From the NCBI GenBank assembly GCA_026119935.1, contig JALRMH010000029.1, positions 1 through 64,000 on the forward strand: DNA of 64,000 nt, in the 5' to 3' direction. Positions 46,323 through 57,160 of this stretch are shown piece after piece (position 1 is the first letter of the stretch; the number at the start of each line of letters is the position of its first letter). Position numbers and translations under genes: made by a program. This stretch comes from Endothia cerciana (lineage: Eukaryota; Ascomycota; Sordariomycetes; Diaporthales; Cryphonectriaceae). The notes beneath the pieces were generated by a model. It saw only the letters and a list, made by a program, of their open reading frames with translations. It was not told the origin of the DNA and ran no database searches.

Positions 46323-48377
46323 CTAAATATCGCGACTGCCGGTGACCTTGGACGCCTGGATGGCGCTCATCTTGGTAATCCAGCCCTGTGCAGGCTGCAC
46401 CTTGCGGACGGTACGCAGCTCGTCAGACGAGTATCCTGGGATGCGGATGTTGTAGGTGCGCTCCAAGACGAGCTGGATGTCGCGGATCTCGAGAACCTTG
46501 GAACCGCGCTGCTTGGCATTGGAGCAGGCGGCGTGGAGGAGACGGTCGACAAACGAATCAGCGAGGCTGAGGATGGACTGAAGTATTTGGTCAGCAAAGG
46601 CCCTCAGTAAAGGGGGCCGCCTACTTTGTGGGGTGCTTACCTCCTCCACCTCAGGCGTCAAGGCGTTGCCCTCTTGGCCCTCCGCCTGTCCACCACACAC
46701 CTGGCGCACGAGTTCATCGAGCTTCTTGCGGTTCAGGACGCGCTCACCCTCCCCCTCCATCTGGACGACAGGAATCTTCGGAATGACCGGCTGGCCCATG
46801 ACACCACCAGGAGTGCCGCCTCCCTGCGTGTACGTCGGACGGCCAGGAGTCACGCCGCCTAGGCCTGTAGGAACGGGCTGCGGAGGCATCGCGGCCTTCT
46901 CGGAGAGGTGCTTGGGGATCGGAAGCTTTTGGCTGAGGGTCGGCTGGGGTTGCTGCGTAGGGTGTGCGTGCGAGTGGCCTGGTTGTGCTTGTGCTGTACC
47001 CATGACACCGGCGCTCGCTGGAGTTACACCTGGACCTTGGGGTGTGCCTTGCTGGGGAGTCTGTCCAGGAACACCAGGTTGCGAGTTGCGAGCCTGGTTT
47101 GCAAATTGAACAGCAGCTGTGTGCGAAAGTGAACGGGGCACGGCAGACGCGGGGTTTGCGTTTGGCATGATAGGTGGTCTCACAACTTGGGTTGGCGTGC
47201 CAGCTGCCGGCACCCCCGCAGCACCTGCGGACGCGAGCGCGGTATTGACTGGAGGCGGGGGCGGAGGCTGTTGCCGGGATCCAGTACCAGGCTCAATCTT
47301 TATCTGTGCCGGCCCACTGGAAGCTGGCTGCGCGGCAGAGACTGGTGAAGCCTGGGGAGGGGCGGAAGCTCCATGGGAAGGTTGAGCCTGGGCTTGCTGC
47401 TGCCCAGCCTGACCGTTCGCACCCGGCAAGCGTCCCGCACCACTAGCCTGTTGGGCTTTCGAAGCATCGACACCAGAGCTGGGCTGCTGCATGTTGGGGT
47501 TGTTTCCAGGTTGCTGTGGCGAGGGTCCGTTGCGGGCGGCCTGGTTCGCAGTGGCATCCTGAGCTCCACCGTTTGCCTGTGCTCTTGCCTCCTTGATGGT
47601 CACTTGCTCCTTGCGAAACGTGTCTACAAAGCGCTTGGCGACGCCATGGTTCTCGTGGTGCTTGGCCTTGTTCTGCGTGAGCTCCTGCAGCTTCTTTTGT
47701 TCATCCGGGGTGAGGCCCGCGCCTTTCTGCTGCAGCTGCTTGATGCCCGCGTCAAGCTCCTTGATCCTCTCGCCCGTCTGGCTCAGCGAGTAAAGTGCCC
47801 TCGTATACTTATCCCTCTGGGCCTTGGACCACGCTGCCGCTGCCTCGGGGCCCTGATCGACGACGTTCTGTGGCGGAAAGAAGGTCATCTGTTGCAGGTG
47901 CTGGCGGATCTGATTTTGCAGGCTTGTATTCACAGAACCGCCAGCCGGCTGCGAGGGCTGGGCTTGTGGATTCGCGCCTCCGGCCGGTGCAGGAGTCTGG
48001 GCAGGTTGACCACCCGCGGACGCAGGAGGAGACCCCGCGGAGGCTGCCGCGTTGGATCCCGCGCCAGGTTGCGTGGTCGGCGAGCCCTGAGGTCCCTGGG
48101 ACCCCTGAGCCGCAGAACTCGGAGGGCGTACTCCTGCGTTTCTCATCTTGTTCATGAGCTGCGTGCTGAAGTCCTGAATCTTCTTCTGGGCCTCCAGCTG
48201 CTGCTGGGAGCCTCGCGGAGAGCTCTGCAGCACAGTCCAAAGTCCGCGCAGCCCATTCTTGTATCTGAGCTTCTCGGCGTCGCCAAGCGGCAGGCTGTCC
48301 ATGTCGTCCGGCCGGAAGATCTTCCGTGGACCAGCCTGGCCCGGGGCTGTCTGGCCCGGCTGCCCTGCTGGATTCAT
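46323..48377 (-). CDS. taf12: TFIID/SAGA subunit TAF12
   Basis: A histone-fold subunit shared by TFIID and SAGA that acts in RNA polymerase II initiation, in the nucleus. Two exons, 48377-46641 and 46577-46323, join in phase to 663 residues. The long N-terminal part is rich in Gln, Pro, Ala and Gly, with a short Lys/Gln-rich helical stretch around residues 185-270 (AWSKAQRDKYTRALYSLSQT). The conserved end begins LNRKKLDELVRQVCGG, crosses the 63-base intron after TPEVEE, and continues SILSLADSFVDRLLHAACSN, VLEIRDIQLVLERTYNIRIP and GYSSDELR, the TAF12 histone fold. The ATG at 48377 is chosen because MNPAGQPGQ begins the coherent sequence; an in-frame ATG at 48440 only adds low-complexity residues. 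Its usual partner is TAF4 (Ada1 in SAGA). Confidence 0.95.
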   Translation of the reverse strand: MNPAGQPGQTAPGQAGPRKIFRPDDMDSLPLGDAEKLRYKNGLRGLWTVLQSSPRGSQQQLEAQKKIQDFSTQLMNKMRNAGVRPPSSAAQGSQGPQGSPTTQPGAGSNAAASAGSPPASAGGQPAQTPAPAGGANPQAQPSQPAGGSVNTSLQNQIRQHLQQMTFFPPQNVVDQGPEAAAAWSKAQRDKYTRALYSLSQTGERIKELDAGIKQLQQKGAGLTPDEQKKLQELTQNKAKHHENHGVAKRFVDTFRKEQVTIKEARAQANGGAQDATANQAARNGPSPQQPGNNPNMQQPSSGVDASKAQQASGAGRLPGANGQAGQQQAQAQPSHGASAPPQASPVSAAQPASSGPAQIKIEPGTGSRQQPPPPPPVNTALASAGAAGVPAAGTPTQVVRPPIMPNANPASAVPRSLSHTAAVQFANQARNSQPGVPGQTPQQGTPQGPGVTPASAGVMGTAQAQPGHSHAHPTQQPQPTLSQKLPIPKHLSEKAAMPPQPVPTGLGGVTPGRPTYTQGGGTPGGVMGQPVIPKIPVVQMEGEGERVLNRKKLDELVRQVCGGQAEGQEGNALTPEVEEVSTPQSRRPPLLRAFADQILQSILSLADSFVDRLLHAACSNAKQRGSKVLEIRDIQLVLERTYNIRIPGYSSDELRTVRKVQPAQGWITKMSAIQASKVTGSRDI

Positions 48378-50014
48378 TTTCGACACACTTTGAGCGATTT
48401 GCCGGGGGGGGGGGGGACAAGAGGGGCCTGTTGGACACACTGATCGTTCGTCGGAAAGGAGTATTTGTCGGCGGAGAGGAGACGTCGGCCAACGGAGACG
48501 TTGTTGTCACGAAGGATACAGCCTCTGGCGAGCAGCGGCGGATGTCCACTCGAGGGACATTCAAGGGCCTGGACAGAATTGGATGCGATTGGAGTATACT
48601 GGTGGAGGAGACACGAGAGCACTCTGGAATGAGGAAAGGGCTAAATAATACTGCCCGGAGTGATGATGTTGTGTGTGGGTTGATGGGTTGATGGAGAGGT
48701 TGTAATAGGGATTGGGGGAGAAGTCGTCGTTGGTTGATGGGTACGGCGAAGCCAAGGTGACAAGGCATGCGATTGCGGCTCTTGTGCAGTTCCAGGGTTC
48801 AGAGGGTGCACGGACCTCCTCAGGGATCAAGCCCCGCCCCCGCCGCCCCCTGCAAGTACAGTCGAAGAGGACCAGACTGGGAATCTGGCAATTCCTCGGC
48901 AAACAATGAGTGAAACAAGCTTATTTTGTCCTCTCAGATCGTGTGAGTTCTATCTCAGCTATTCATGCTTATCCTCAACTTTCCCAATCCCCCCTGATCC
49001 TCTCGTTGTGACCTGAATTACTCGGTGCAAGTCCTGGTTGTGCCATGCGTCCTCCCCGCCGTTATAGCTTCTATTTCACATGCTTGTAGGCCAAAGTCAA
49101 ACGCCAGGAGTCCTGCTGTACAACCCCGAATGCCACTTGGAGTGAGCTCATAGCACTCCAGATACATTGCTTAGTTGCATTGGCTAGGACTCACAAAGTG
49201 AGGTCCTTCATGGATATCCATAAAATGGGAAAGGCGGTCTTGTGATGCGTCCTCTGTCGGACATCCTCTTTGGGTCTTGGGTGATGTTTATGTTTATTTG
49301 TAACGGGCCCTGCCAGGATTCCTAGTTCTTTTTGTCAGAGGAAAGAATAATATCATTTCCATGTTATAATCTATGTGGAAGCAAAACAGGATTGTCTATG
49401 AGAGTTACCAGGTGCAGAAAGTAATCCGCCTAGAAACACATCCGTGCCCATATGTCCTAGCCAGTCCCCACACATGCAACCGATCTTTCCCGTGGAGAAT
49501 GCATTCGGTGGCAAGATGACCGAGAGGCGCAGGACACCCCAGAATACCTATGCGGACCCATACATGCGAACCATGTTCCGGGATGTTCACCACAAACGTG
49601 TGTGACTCCAGCTCAACCCTTGCACTGCGCCGAAATGGGGAAATGCCAGGTCATGCTTGCTGGTCGATGCAGAGAAAACTGGCCCAAAAAAAAACCAAAG
49701 GAAAGAAAAAAAAAGCGTGATCACGACAGGAATGACTGTCCGCTGTGCTGTTGTGCTGCTGCCCAACGCCAATATAAGTAAATACGCTCGCCTCGTGCTG
49801 GCCATTAGATCCAGTCAACCCCGGGGTTCGAGGGGTGGGTGGGGTACCGACAACAGCAGAGGAAGCCTGGGATTCATCGATGATGTGCCCAGGAAAGGAT
49901 GTAGACTGAGGATCACGTTGCCACTTCGCGGCCTTATGGGTCGGATGAGGACGAAGCACATGTCGTTTATCCCAACGCGTAGGGGGTGAGCTTTGTGTGT
50001 AGATGTTAGCCATC
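48378..50014. other. Intergenic, taf12 promoter side
   Basis: About 1.6 kb between two minus-strand genes. A G/C run at 48402-48415 lies in the taf12 leader. No supported coding region. Confidence 0.5.
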
Positions 50015-50983
50015 CTAAGGCGATCTCGGCGAGTCAATTTCCATGCTCGTATATTCATAGAAGGGCAATTCCCTCGCCAGCGCCTCCTCAAGCTCTTCAG
50101 GCTCAACGACCTCCTCAATCCTCGGCGGGGGGTCTAAAAAGTTGAGACTCCGCCGGTCACCAGCATTTCTCCTCTTCAGCCGCTTCGCGCTCGAGCCGAG
50201 CTCCTCGAAGCCGACGTAGTGGCGCACTTCCTCGTGACCGCTGTCGCTGCCACGTTCACTCATGGTGCGCTTCGTCCCGATGCTACTGTGGCTCATCCGC
50301 TGCCGCCTTTCCGCTGCCCGCATGCGCTGAACCATCGCCTGGTGTGTGGCCTCGTCGAGGTCGGAATCATCTGACGATGACGAATCCTGAGGATCAGGAC
50401 TGCAACACTGGAGTTTCCTTAGATTGTTGATCATGTGTGGATCATCCGCTGTAAGCCGGGTCCGCGACTGGCTACGGTCAGACTCTGCGTACTCAATCGT
50501 GTGCGGCTGGATGACGTCGTCTCTGCCTTGCATATCACCCTCATCGAAGTCACTGAGTTCTTCAATTACGAAGTTGCTTTGTGTAAATGATCGTGTTTGT
50601 GAGATAAATCGACCATCTTGTTCGGGATAGTGAGCTGATGGCGGCACTGGTGAGTCTTGTCCACTTTCGTCGTCGGAGGGCTCGGACTCGTCTGGCTCGG
50701 GCATTGCAGCGTTGGAAGAATCAGGGGAGTAAGGTGACGAATCCTCAGGCCTGAAGGAGTTTGTAAGATTTAAATGCCCATTCCCGAACAATATAGGTCC
50801 GGATGGTTGAGACACTGCTGCCGCAGGATCTGGCGGTGTACGTTCCTCCGGGCCGGGGCCGGAGCCGGGCCCTGTGCTGATCTTCGGAAGGAAGAATGGC
50901 GCATGTCGTGCAGTAGGAGTCTGGGGCGGCGACGACGGCCGCAGGCCTGCAGCAAAATTCAAGATTGGCGAGGTAGGCCGCAT
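50015..50983 (-). CDS. Uncharacterised acidic protein, probably nuclear
   Basis: One exon of 322 residues from the ATG at 50983. The frame is open upstream, but the sequence becomes coherent at MRPTSPILNFAAGLRP, so I choose that start. Residues 1-80 are Pro/Ser-rich. Residues 80-230 are acidic and Ser-rich with many Ser-Pro and Asp-Ser pairs (PDESEPSDDESGQDSPVPPS). Residues 235-260 form a charged helix (HQAMVQRMRAAERRQRM). Basic motifs KRTMSERG and SSAKRLKRRN could direct nuclear import. The end, PPPRIEEVVEPEELEEALAR, is acidic and probably helical. No enzymatic domain is visible and I do not recognise the family. The length of the frame and the structured charge pattern support a real gene. 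Confidence 0.7.
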   Translation of the reverse strand: MRPTSPILNFAAGLRPSSPPQTPTARHAPFFLPKISTGPGSGPGPEERTPPDPAAAVSQPSGPILFGNGHLNLTNSFRPEDSSPYSPDSSNAAMPEPDESEPSDDESGQDSPVPPSAHYPEQDGRFISQTRSFTQSNFVIEELSDFDEGDMQGRDDVIQPHTIEYAESDRSQSRTRLTADDPHMINNLRKLQCCSPDPQDSSSSDDSDLDEATHQAMVQRMRAAERRQRMSHSSIGTKRTMSERGSDSGHEEVRHYVGFEELGSSAKRLKRRNAGDRRSLNFLDPPPRIEEVVEPEELEEALARELPFYEYTSMEIDSPRSP

Positions 50984-53159
50984 GGTGAATGATTTGTGAC
51001 GGGAATAATGTCCGTCCCAGGGAAGCGTCAGCGTGTTGGAGTGTGTCGTGTGTCCTGCGACCTTATCGATCGATCTCTCACCGACACTGTGGGGTAATGT
51101 TAAATCGCGGGGCGTGAGAGAGAAGAGCGGACCTCTCAGGTTGTCAGCGCCCAAACCATGCACCTCCAGGCGAGAGAAGAGGTCGAGTCCGGAGTGACGG
51201 GCATGATAGATCTTGTCGTGAGTGGATGAAAGGAGAAAATAGAAACGAAGCAGCAAGCTGAATTGCGTTCAGCACACGCTCTTGTCAAGCTCTTGCTGGG
51301 AAAGACAGAGGTCCCTTAACGGACTAGGCTGATTTGGAGAGAATTGGAAGGCAAGACCGCAGAAGTAATCACAAGACGTCAGCCGTTGGGCATTGTGAGG
51401 CTTGCGAGGATGAGCGGCCGTCGTACTGGAGGTCCAAGATAGGGTAGCAAGGAAATGCCTGTCCAAGAGAGGCGGAGAGGCGGATAAGATCAGCCTAGGA
51501 TCGTGCGCCTGCTTGCTTCATCGGTATGGGGGCGGTGGTCCGATGTCACGGCTGACCGCAACATTGCTTGCTTGACTAGGTCAATCTGCCGGAGAATAGA
51601 TCCATAAACAAATGGAAAGACGAGTTCGCTATGGGAAGCCCGAGACAAGAGGCAAGAAGGGAATAAAGGAAGACGGAGTCTAAAGGAGAAGACAGTGGAA
51701 GGAAAGGGAAGGGAAAAGGGCCAGACCCGCTTTATCGCCGTACTTTCAATGCAGGCTCCGTGGCCGTCGCCTTGCAGAGCCGATGACTATGTAGGTCTGA
51801 TATAAGCGTCCTTGGCCGACGAATCCTAGGGAGGGTAGACCCTCGCCTAGCAGAATACCTACCCGGCGATCCAGTGACGGCATAGATAATGGCTCCTAGG
51901 AGCCCCGGCAGTCGCCACTGGTTGAGCAGTCGGGCTCAGAGAGGTCACCACAGGCCCTGTCCGCACTGCAGAACGACGCAAACTGCGCACACCGGAGTTG
52001 TACAGGAGCAGCACCTTGGGCATCGGCATGCCGAGAAGCCCCTGGCCATTCGACGCGAGGGGGCTGCTGTCCGAGCTCGAGCTGTTGTGGGTGGTGTCCA
52101 ACTGCAAGGCCGGCCAAGCACGGGACGTACTGGCTGACGAACGGTTGGAGCCAGCCGTATTGCTGTGAAGGGATATACCATCATGACAGGCATCAGCTGC
52201 CAGTAGATTCAGCCAGGAGGAAACTTGTCACTGCCACAGTGGCCTGTTACAAGCCGGCGAAGGACGCCAGTCCCTCCACACGGCTCGATTGCAACCTCGC
52301 TCTCGCATGTGGAGGGCCAGACTGTAATGCCATCGGTCAGCTCGGTGATGGATGCTGCATGTGTCTGATTGTGGAAGATGTCGAGTTCTATAATGCAGAT
52401 AACGCGGCCAATGGACGGAGGATGTCGCTTCATGCAGAGAGTGCAGAGGGGATGAAATAGCACGTCGAGATCGACTAATGCAGGTGATATCATCGAATCC
52501 TTCATGCTAAGGGTTGACACAGCGCCACAGCAGCTGTGGACAATCGAGCCGGGGCGAAGTCTGTTCCCAGAGCCGCGGAATGATGTAGGGTGAGGTGTGC
52601 TTTCAAGAGGACGACGCTGGGCTCGCCATAACAGGACGGCCGAGGCTGAGGTACTCCGGTTGCCACTTTCTTCAATGCGCATCTTGTGCCCTGTTGCGCC
52701 CCGGCAACAGCAAGCCAGACGCCGAGATGATCGCAGAGATGTCTGTCTCGATCTTAGCTGGGATGCAAGAGATGAGGTTGAGATAGAGTTGCGATGGGAA
52801 AGTTGGACTGAAACCAGATCCCAGGGGTGATGTCACTTGTTCACCGAGCATTCAGCCTCCAGGGTGGGCCCCCACCGTTGAGCCCTCTACCGTAAATAGC
52901 AAGGGCCTCACACAGGCCACTATCGATAATAACAACCACGTCCAGTTTCGCGGGGTGTCTTCCAAACACTCTCCAGATTCCGAGAACCTCCCGACGACGT
53001 CCTTGATTCTCAGCTTGTGTTTGATAAGGTGTAGGCGAGAGAAGACACGGCCCGTGCTGTCAAGCAGTGCACCCACCGACTCTGGGAATCAGCCTTCCTA
53101 CAACGACGTAACGCGTCACGACCTTGACTCCTAGAGAGTAAACAACAGACGCCGTCACC
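50984..53159. other. Divergent intergenic region
   Basis: About 2.2 kb between two divergently transcribed genes. The frame at 51859-52107 (minus) is Ser/Thr-rich with no domain, and I do not accept it as a gene. The rest shows no coding content. Confidence 0.5.
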
Positions 53160-54005
53160 ATGTCTCTCCTTGCCGCACACTTGGAACAGATTACCCTCTC
53201 CTGTCAAGGCATTCGCAGCCTCCCGTACGTGTCCTCGGATCCTTTTATGTCCTGCCGAGCCCCATAGCTAACCCCGGGTCACAGCTTCCCCCCTCCAAAG
53301 ATCTTCACCAACGCCCTCCTCTCCAACCACGACATCACTTCCCTGATCCGCGACACCGAGACCCATGAACGCGCCCTTTTCTCCGTGCCGCCGCCGCCGC
53401 CGCCGCAGCCGCCGCCCCCAGCCCAACAACAGCAGCCCGAGCGGCCCAGCAACCCCAAAGCGTCCTCCCGCAGACAGACCGTCTTCAATGTCACGGCCGG
53501 CGAGGTCACCACCGGCCCGCCCACGTCCCGTGCGGCGGGGAACCTGCGGCGCAACACGGCTGTCGCGGCCGTGCTGGGCGGGGAGATGCACGCGTCCATC
53601 ACGAGGCGGGCACCGGCGTCGCAGCGCGAGGGGTCTGGGGATGTCGAGCTCGAGGTCCTGCTGCGCGGCGCGGAGAAGTTGTGCCATGTGTACCCGCTTC
53701 CCGGCGCCCTTGAGCGGATACCGGCTATCAGGCAGAGGTGGAGCAGTCAGGCGGCTACCTTGGGATACTATGAGGCCAAGGTCGCGGAGCAGACGGAGCG
53801 GTTGGGACGGATGAACAAGCGGGACGAATTTGGAGAGGAGCCGCCCGAGGAGGAGGAGAATGATGTCGTCACGGACAGCTTGATGACGGAAGAGGACCTG
53901 AGAAGGGAGGAAGAGGAGGTGAGAGAGCTGGAGAAGAAGAAGCGCGAGCTGCAGGCGAGGCTGAGAGCGATGGATAAGGACCTGGGCGGGCTACTGAACA
54001 TGTGA
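53160..54005 (+). CDS. spc34: DASH complex subunit Spc34
   Basis: A subunit of the fungal DASH/Dam1 complex, which couples kinetochores to spindle microtubules. Two exons, 53160-53224 and 53285-54005, join in phase (GTACGT donor, CACAG acceptor) to 261 residues. The N-terminus MSLLAAHLEQITLSCQGIRS and, across the splice, FPPPKIFTNALLSNHDITSL with LIRDTETHERALFSV is the family signature. A poly-Pro/Gln stretch follows at about residues 55-75. The C-terminal 60 residues form an acidic coiled coil (EEDLRREEEEVRELEKKKRE). It converges on the DsbA-like gene with 131 bases between stop codons. Identity is firm. Confidence 0.95.
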
Positions 54006-54136
54006 GGAGCAGGCCGGCGGGGGTAGGCGTGGTTTTGATGATACCCACTGCGAGCGTTTCTCGTTCCAGAACACAAGTCTCATTCTTCACAGCAGAAGTC
54101 ACTAGGCTCCTCACCAGAACCCACCGAGAACTTCGC

Positions 54137-54964
54137 TTAAGCAGCCCCCCTCGCCCTCACGAGTTCCGCCATGAACGCTTCGACATCCTGCGCACCCCCG
54201 ACCTCAAACTTCTCGTTGATGATGAAATGCGGCACGCCCCGAATACCCCTCGCGTACGCCTCCTCAACCTCCTCGTCAACCTCATCCCCACCCTTGCCCT
54301 CATCCAGCCACTTCTCCGCCTCTGCTCTGTCAATCTCAGCCTTCTCAGCAGCATCAAGCAGCATTTCGTGGCTAGTGATATCCCCACCCTCCTCAAAATA
54401 CCCTCTCATAAGCGCGCTCATCAACCTCTCCTGGGCCTGCCCGTCGCCCTTCTCCGCGTCCTTCACCCTCGCCAGCTGGACCAGTCTGTGCGCGTCCCGC
54501 GTGTTTCCCACCTTACCCTGGAAGCTGAAGCAGATCCCCTCGTCCTGCCCCATGAGGGCTAGGCGCTTTGTCAATGCCTCGACCCTGTCCGGTCCGAACT
54601 TGGAGGACATGCGCTCGACGATAGGCGTGCCCTTGCCCTGGGGCAGCGTCGGCTCGAGGTAATAGGGCTTCCATGTTATGGCAAAGGTGTCGGCGGAGCC
54701 ACCAGGGATTGTCTTCTGATAGAGGGAGATGGCGCGCTCGAGACGTTTCTTGCCTAGATAGCACTGGGGAGGGGGCTGTAAGTTTTACGCCTAGAGGTGA
54801 AGCAGTTGGGGAGACTCTGAATGATGTGAAGCACGCTATATTGTGCGGAAGCCATCACTGGGCAGTCTCACGACACACCCAGATCATCGGCGCGGTCTAA
54901 GGGGGAGATGACCTACAAAAGGGCAGATAGGGTCAGACACGATATTGATGTTGAAGGTCGTCAT
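54137..54964 (-). CDS. DsbA-family (FrnE-like) thiol oxidoreductase
   Basis: A thioredoxin-fold protein of the DsbA/FrnE or 2-hydroxychromene isomerase superfamily, probably acting on disulfides in the cytosol, as no signal peptide is present. Two exons, 54964-54917 and 54763-54137, encode 224 residues. The first exon gives only 16 residues, MTTFNINIVSDPICPF, and the second starts CYLGKKRLERAISLYQKT. The active site is Cys14-Pro-Phe-Cys17, and the 153-base intron falls exactly between Phe16 and Cys17. The conserved cis-proline is Pro194 in RGVPHFIIN. The helical insert lies between, with ARVKDAEKGDGQAQERLMSA. It ends LVRARGAA. The donor is GTAGGT and the acceptor CCCCAG. Identity as DsbA-like is firm; the substrate is unknown. 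Confidence 0.92.
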
Positions 54965-55418
54965 CGTGGATGACTGGCGGTGGAACAGTCGCTTGGTGGA
55001 ATTGAACGCGCCAGAGAAATTGGGTCTGAATTTGAGAGCACTCATTTACCAACAAGGTATGACTTGATTCATATGCTTGAGGAGTCGAGAAGAAGTTCAA
55101 GGTTTACAGGGGCCCTCATAAGAAGATGCCGTGTAAGCTGACAAATTACCAGCGCGGCTATCCCCCAAGGCTGGGCGGACGCCACCCGAATTTGGTAAGC
55201 GTCCGACACTTTGGTGTCAGGCATCATCACCGCCTTCTACATCGCGGCGAGCGTTTCTTTTACTTCACACGAGTCAACAACGACTATCCGTACCACATGC
55301 AGACGACGACTACCGATCCCAGCTGTGCTTCACCATCTAGTGGCATCTCGATGTTGATTCTCTAGGCATCTGTCATGGCACCACCGAGAACTTGTGGTGG
55401 GATACCACATAACTTCAT
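54965..55418. other. Divergent promoter region
   Basis: About 450 bases between the starts of the DsbA-like gene (-) and the RING gene (+), which probably carry both promoters. No small gene seen. Confidence 0.55.
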
Positions 55419-56678
55419 ATGTCCTCTGATCACCCGCCCGAGACTTCACACAACATCGGACCAATGAATTTTATCAACTCATCGAAACCACGTTCCGGAT
55501 CTCACAACACTGCCAGCATGTCAAGTCCACGGTTGCCAACATCAAGCGTCAATATGAACAACGAAGGAACCCTTCAAGACGTTCAAAAGGAAGTCATGCA
55601 AGAGACCCTGAGCGGGCTTGGCAAAGTTGGCCCTGATAGCGCGGAGGACTGCTGTGTCATCTGCCTCTCCGAGATCACAGAACCATGCGTGGCAGTCCCA
55701 TGCTCACATCGCAACTTCGACTTCATCTGTCTCGCAACCTGGCTTCAGGAGAACACGTGCTGCCCACTCTGCAAAACAAACCTCATCGAGGTTCAATTTG
55801 ACTTCAGCCAGGGGGAAAGCCGGAAAAGTTACAAGGTCTGCGACATTACAGGTGCAAATCTTCGGCCATCTAGCGAACGAGATACCCTGCCATCCTCATG
55901 GGCCGGCCCACGAAGGCGGCGCGGTGGCCCCAACAGGCGATGGCGCGAGCTGGGGACGGCTGTTCGGGGATCCCAGTCTGTCCACTCGGCAGATGCGGAG
56001 ACTCGTGTCCAAGACGCCCTCCAGTTCCGCCGCAACGTCTACAGACAGGGTCTCCATTCGCTCCACGTTGGCTCGAGCCCGACAACTCGGTTCAGGGAAT
56101 GGACACGCGCCGATATCGTCGAAGGTTCCGAGATGCTGGGACGTGCTCGTGCTTGGATCCGGCGGGAGCTGCAGGTGTTCAGTCATACGCTCGGGGATGA
56201 CGACGGCATCATCTCTGGAAATGGTCCAAGGCACAAACGACAGAAGAATGCGGCATTCGTGCTAGAGTACGTGGTCGCTGTCTTAAAGACGGTCGACCTC
56301 CAGGCCAGCAATGGCCATGCCGGAGCCCTGCTAGCTGATTTCATAGGAAGGGAAAACGCCGTGCTTTTCTTGCATGAGCTTCGTAACTTCCTCAGATCGC
56401 CATACAATGTGGAGGATTGGGACAGGCACGCTCAGTACCAGGACCCACGTGAGAGTGCTTTACGAACCGGGGCGATAAGGGCGAGTGAAAGAGCTGAGGA
56501 GGTCCCAGCACAAGACCCAAGGCAGGTGGTTGATCGTTACAGGCCAGATTCATTTCGACCGAGATCTCGGGCTGACGAGAGAAACTCGAATGCCAGCAGG
56601 GGAGGACGGCGAGGTGCGGATAGATGGAGGCCAGGTGGAAGGAGAGAGGCGGCCCTTGCAGAGGCAGAGCCTGACTAG
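55419..56678 (+). CDS. RING-finger protein, probable E3 ubiquitin ligase
   Basis: A single exon of 419 residues. A RING domain at residues 79-118 has Cys79, Cys82, Cys95, His97, Asp101, Cys104, Cys115 and Cys118, with the motif PCSHRNFDFICLATWLQENT. The fifth zinc ligand is Asp instead of Cys, a variant that I recall from a fungal group resembling TOPORS. The later segment FRRNVYRQGLHSLHVGSSPT followed by TRFREWT is also characteristic of that group. After it comes a region with helices (MLGRARAWIRRELQVFSHTL, NAAFVLEYVVAVLKTVDLQA) and an Arg-rich, probably disordered tail. RING proteins of this kind usually transfer ubiquitin or SUMO-directed ubiquitin. The ATG at 55419 is the first in the frame. 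No intron is needed. Confidence 0.88.
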   Translation: MSSDHPPETSHNIGPMNFINSSKPRSGSHNTASMSSPRLPTSSVNMNNEGTLQDVQKEVMQETLSGLGKVGPDSAEDCCVICLSEITEPCVAVPCSHRNFDFICLATWLQENTCCPLCKTNLIEVQFDFSQGESRKSYKVCDITGANLRPSSERDTLPSSWAGPRRRRGGPNRRWRELGTAVRGSQSVHSADAETRVQDALQFRRNVYRQGLHSLHVGSSPTTRFREWTRADIVEGSEMLGRARAWIRRELQVFSHTLGDDDGIISGNGPRHKRQKNAAFVLEYVVAVLKTVDLQASNGHAGALLADFIGRENAVLFLHELRNFLRSPYNVEDWDRHAQYQDPRESALRTGAIRASERAEEVPAQDPRQVVDRYRPDSFRPRSRADERNSNASRGGRRGADRWRPGGRREAALAEAEPD

Positions 56679-57160
56679 CAGCATACTCTATGACGGTGTT
56701 ATAAACCCCAGGTTAACTCCACACAACTGAGGATGGCGCTCGTCACTACCTCGTGAGAGGCCCAGCACTTGCTCCATGCTGGCATTGCGGATGTCTCGTC
56801 CAACACTCGCAGCCATTGCTCTTGCACCTTCCTCAAGGCCGAGCAAATCAAGATAGAAGGGGGATTCGAACAGACTTGGTATCAAACAAAACATTGTCTC
56901 TCGTTTCTTCCGTTTCCGTTTCCTGCTTTCTGAATCGCCACTCTTCTCTCTCTATCTTCTCTTCTCTTCTCTTTATTCATCTCAACAACACACCACCACT
57001 CGCTTCCCGAGACACTTTTTGGGTGACAACGACAGTATCAGTATTGCCCATCTTATCTTGGTTGTGTCGTCATCCGAACAGTTCTCACCCCTTGACCCAT
57101 CTCATTTGACTTGTTTCGTTCTTCGCCTTCTCCCGCATCACTCAGCTCCAGTTATCAGCC
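56679..57160. other. Intergenic, leader of hydrolase-like gene
   Basis: About 480 bases. The right half is rich in TCTTC/TTTC pyrimidine stretches and CAAC, as in fungal promoters and leaders. No separate gene seen. Confidence 0.55.

Noticed and set aside
47373..48443. 356-codon plus-strand frame over taf12
   Set aside because: Leu/Arg/Gly-rich mirror of the Gln/Pro-rich TAF12 sequence; no domain.
51859..52107. 82-codon Ser/Thr-rich minus-strand frame in the divergent intergenic region
   Set aside because: No domain, no clear start and no convincing splice partners; left unannotated.
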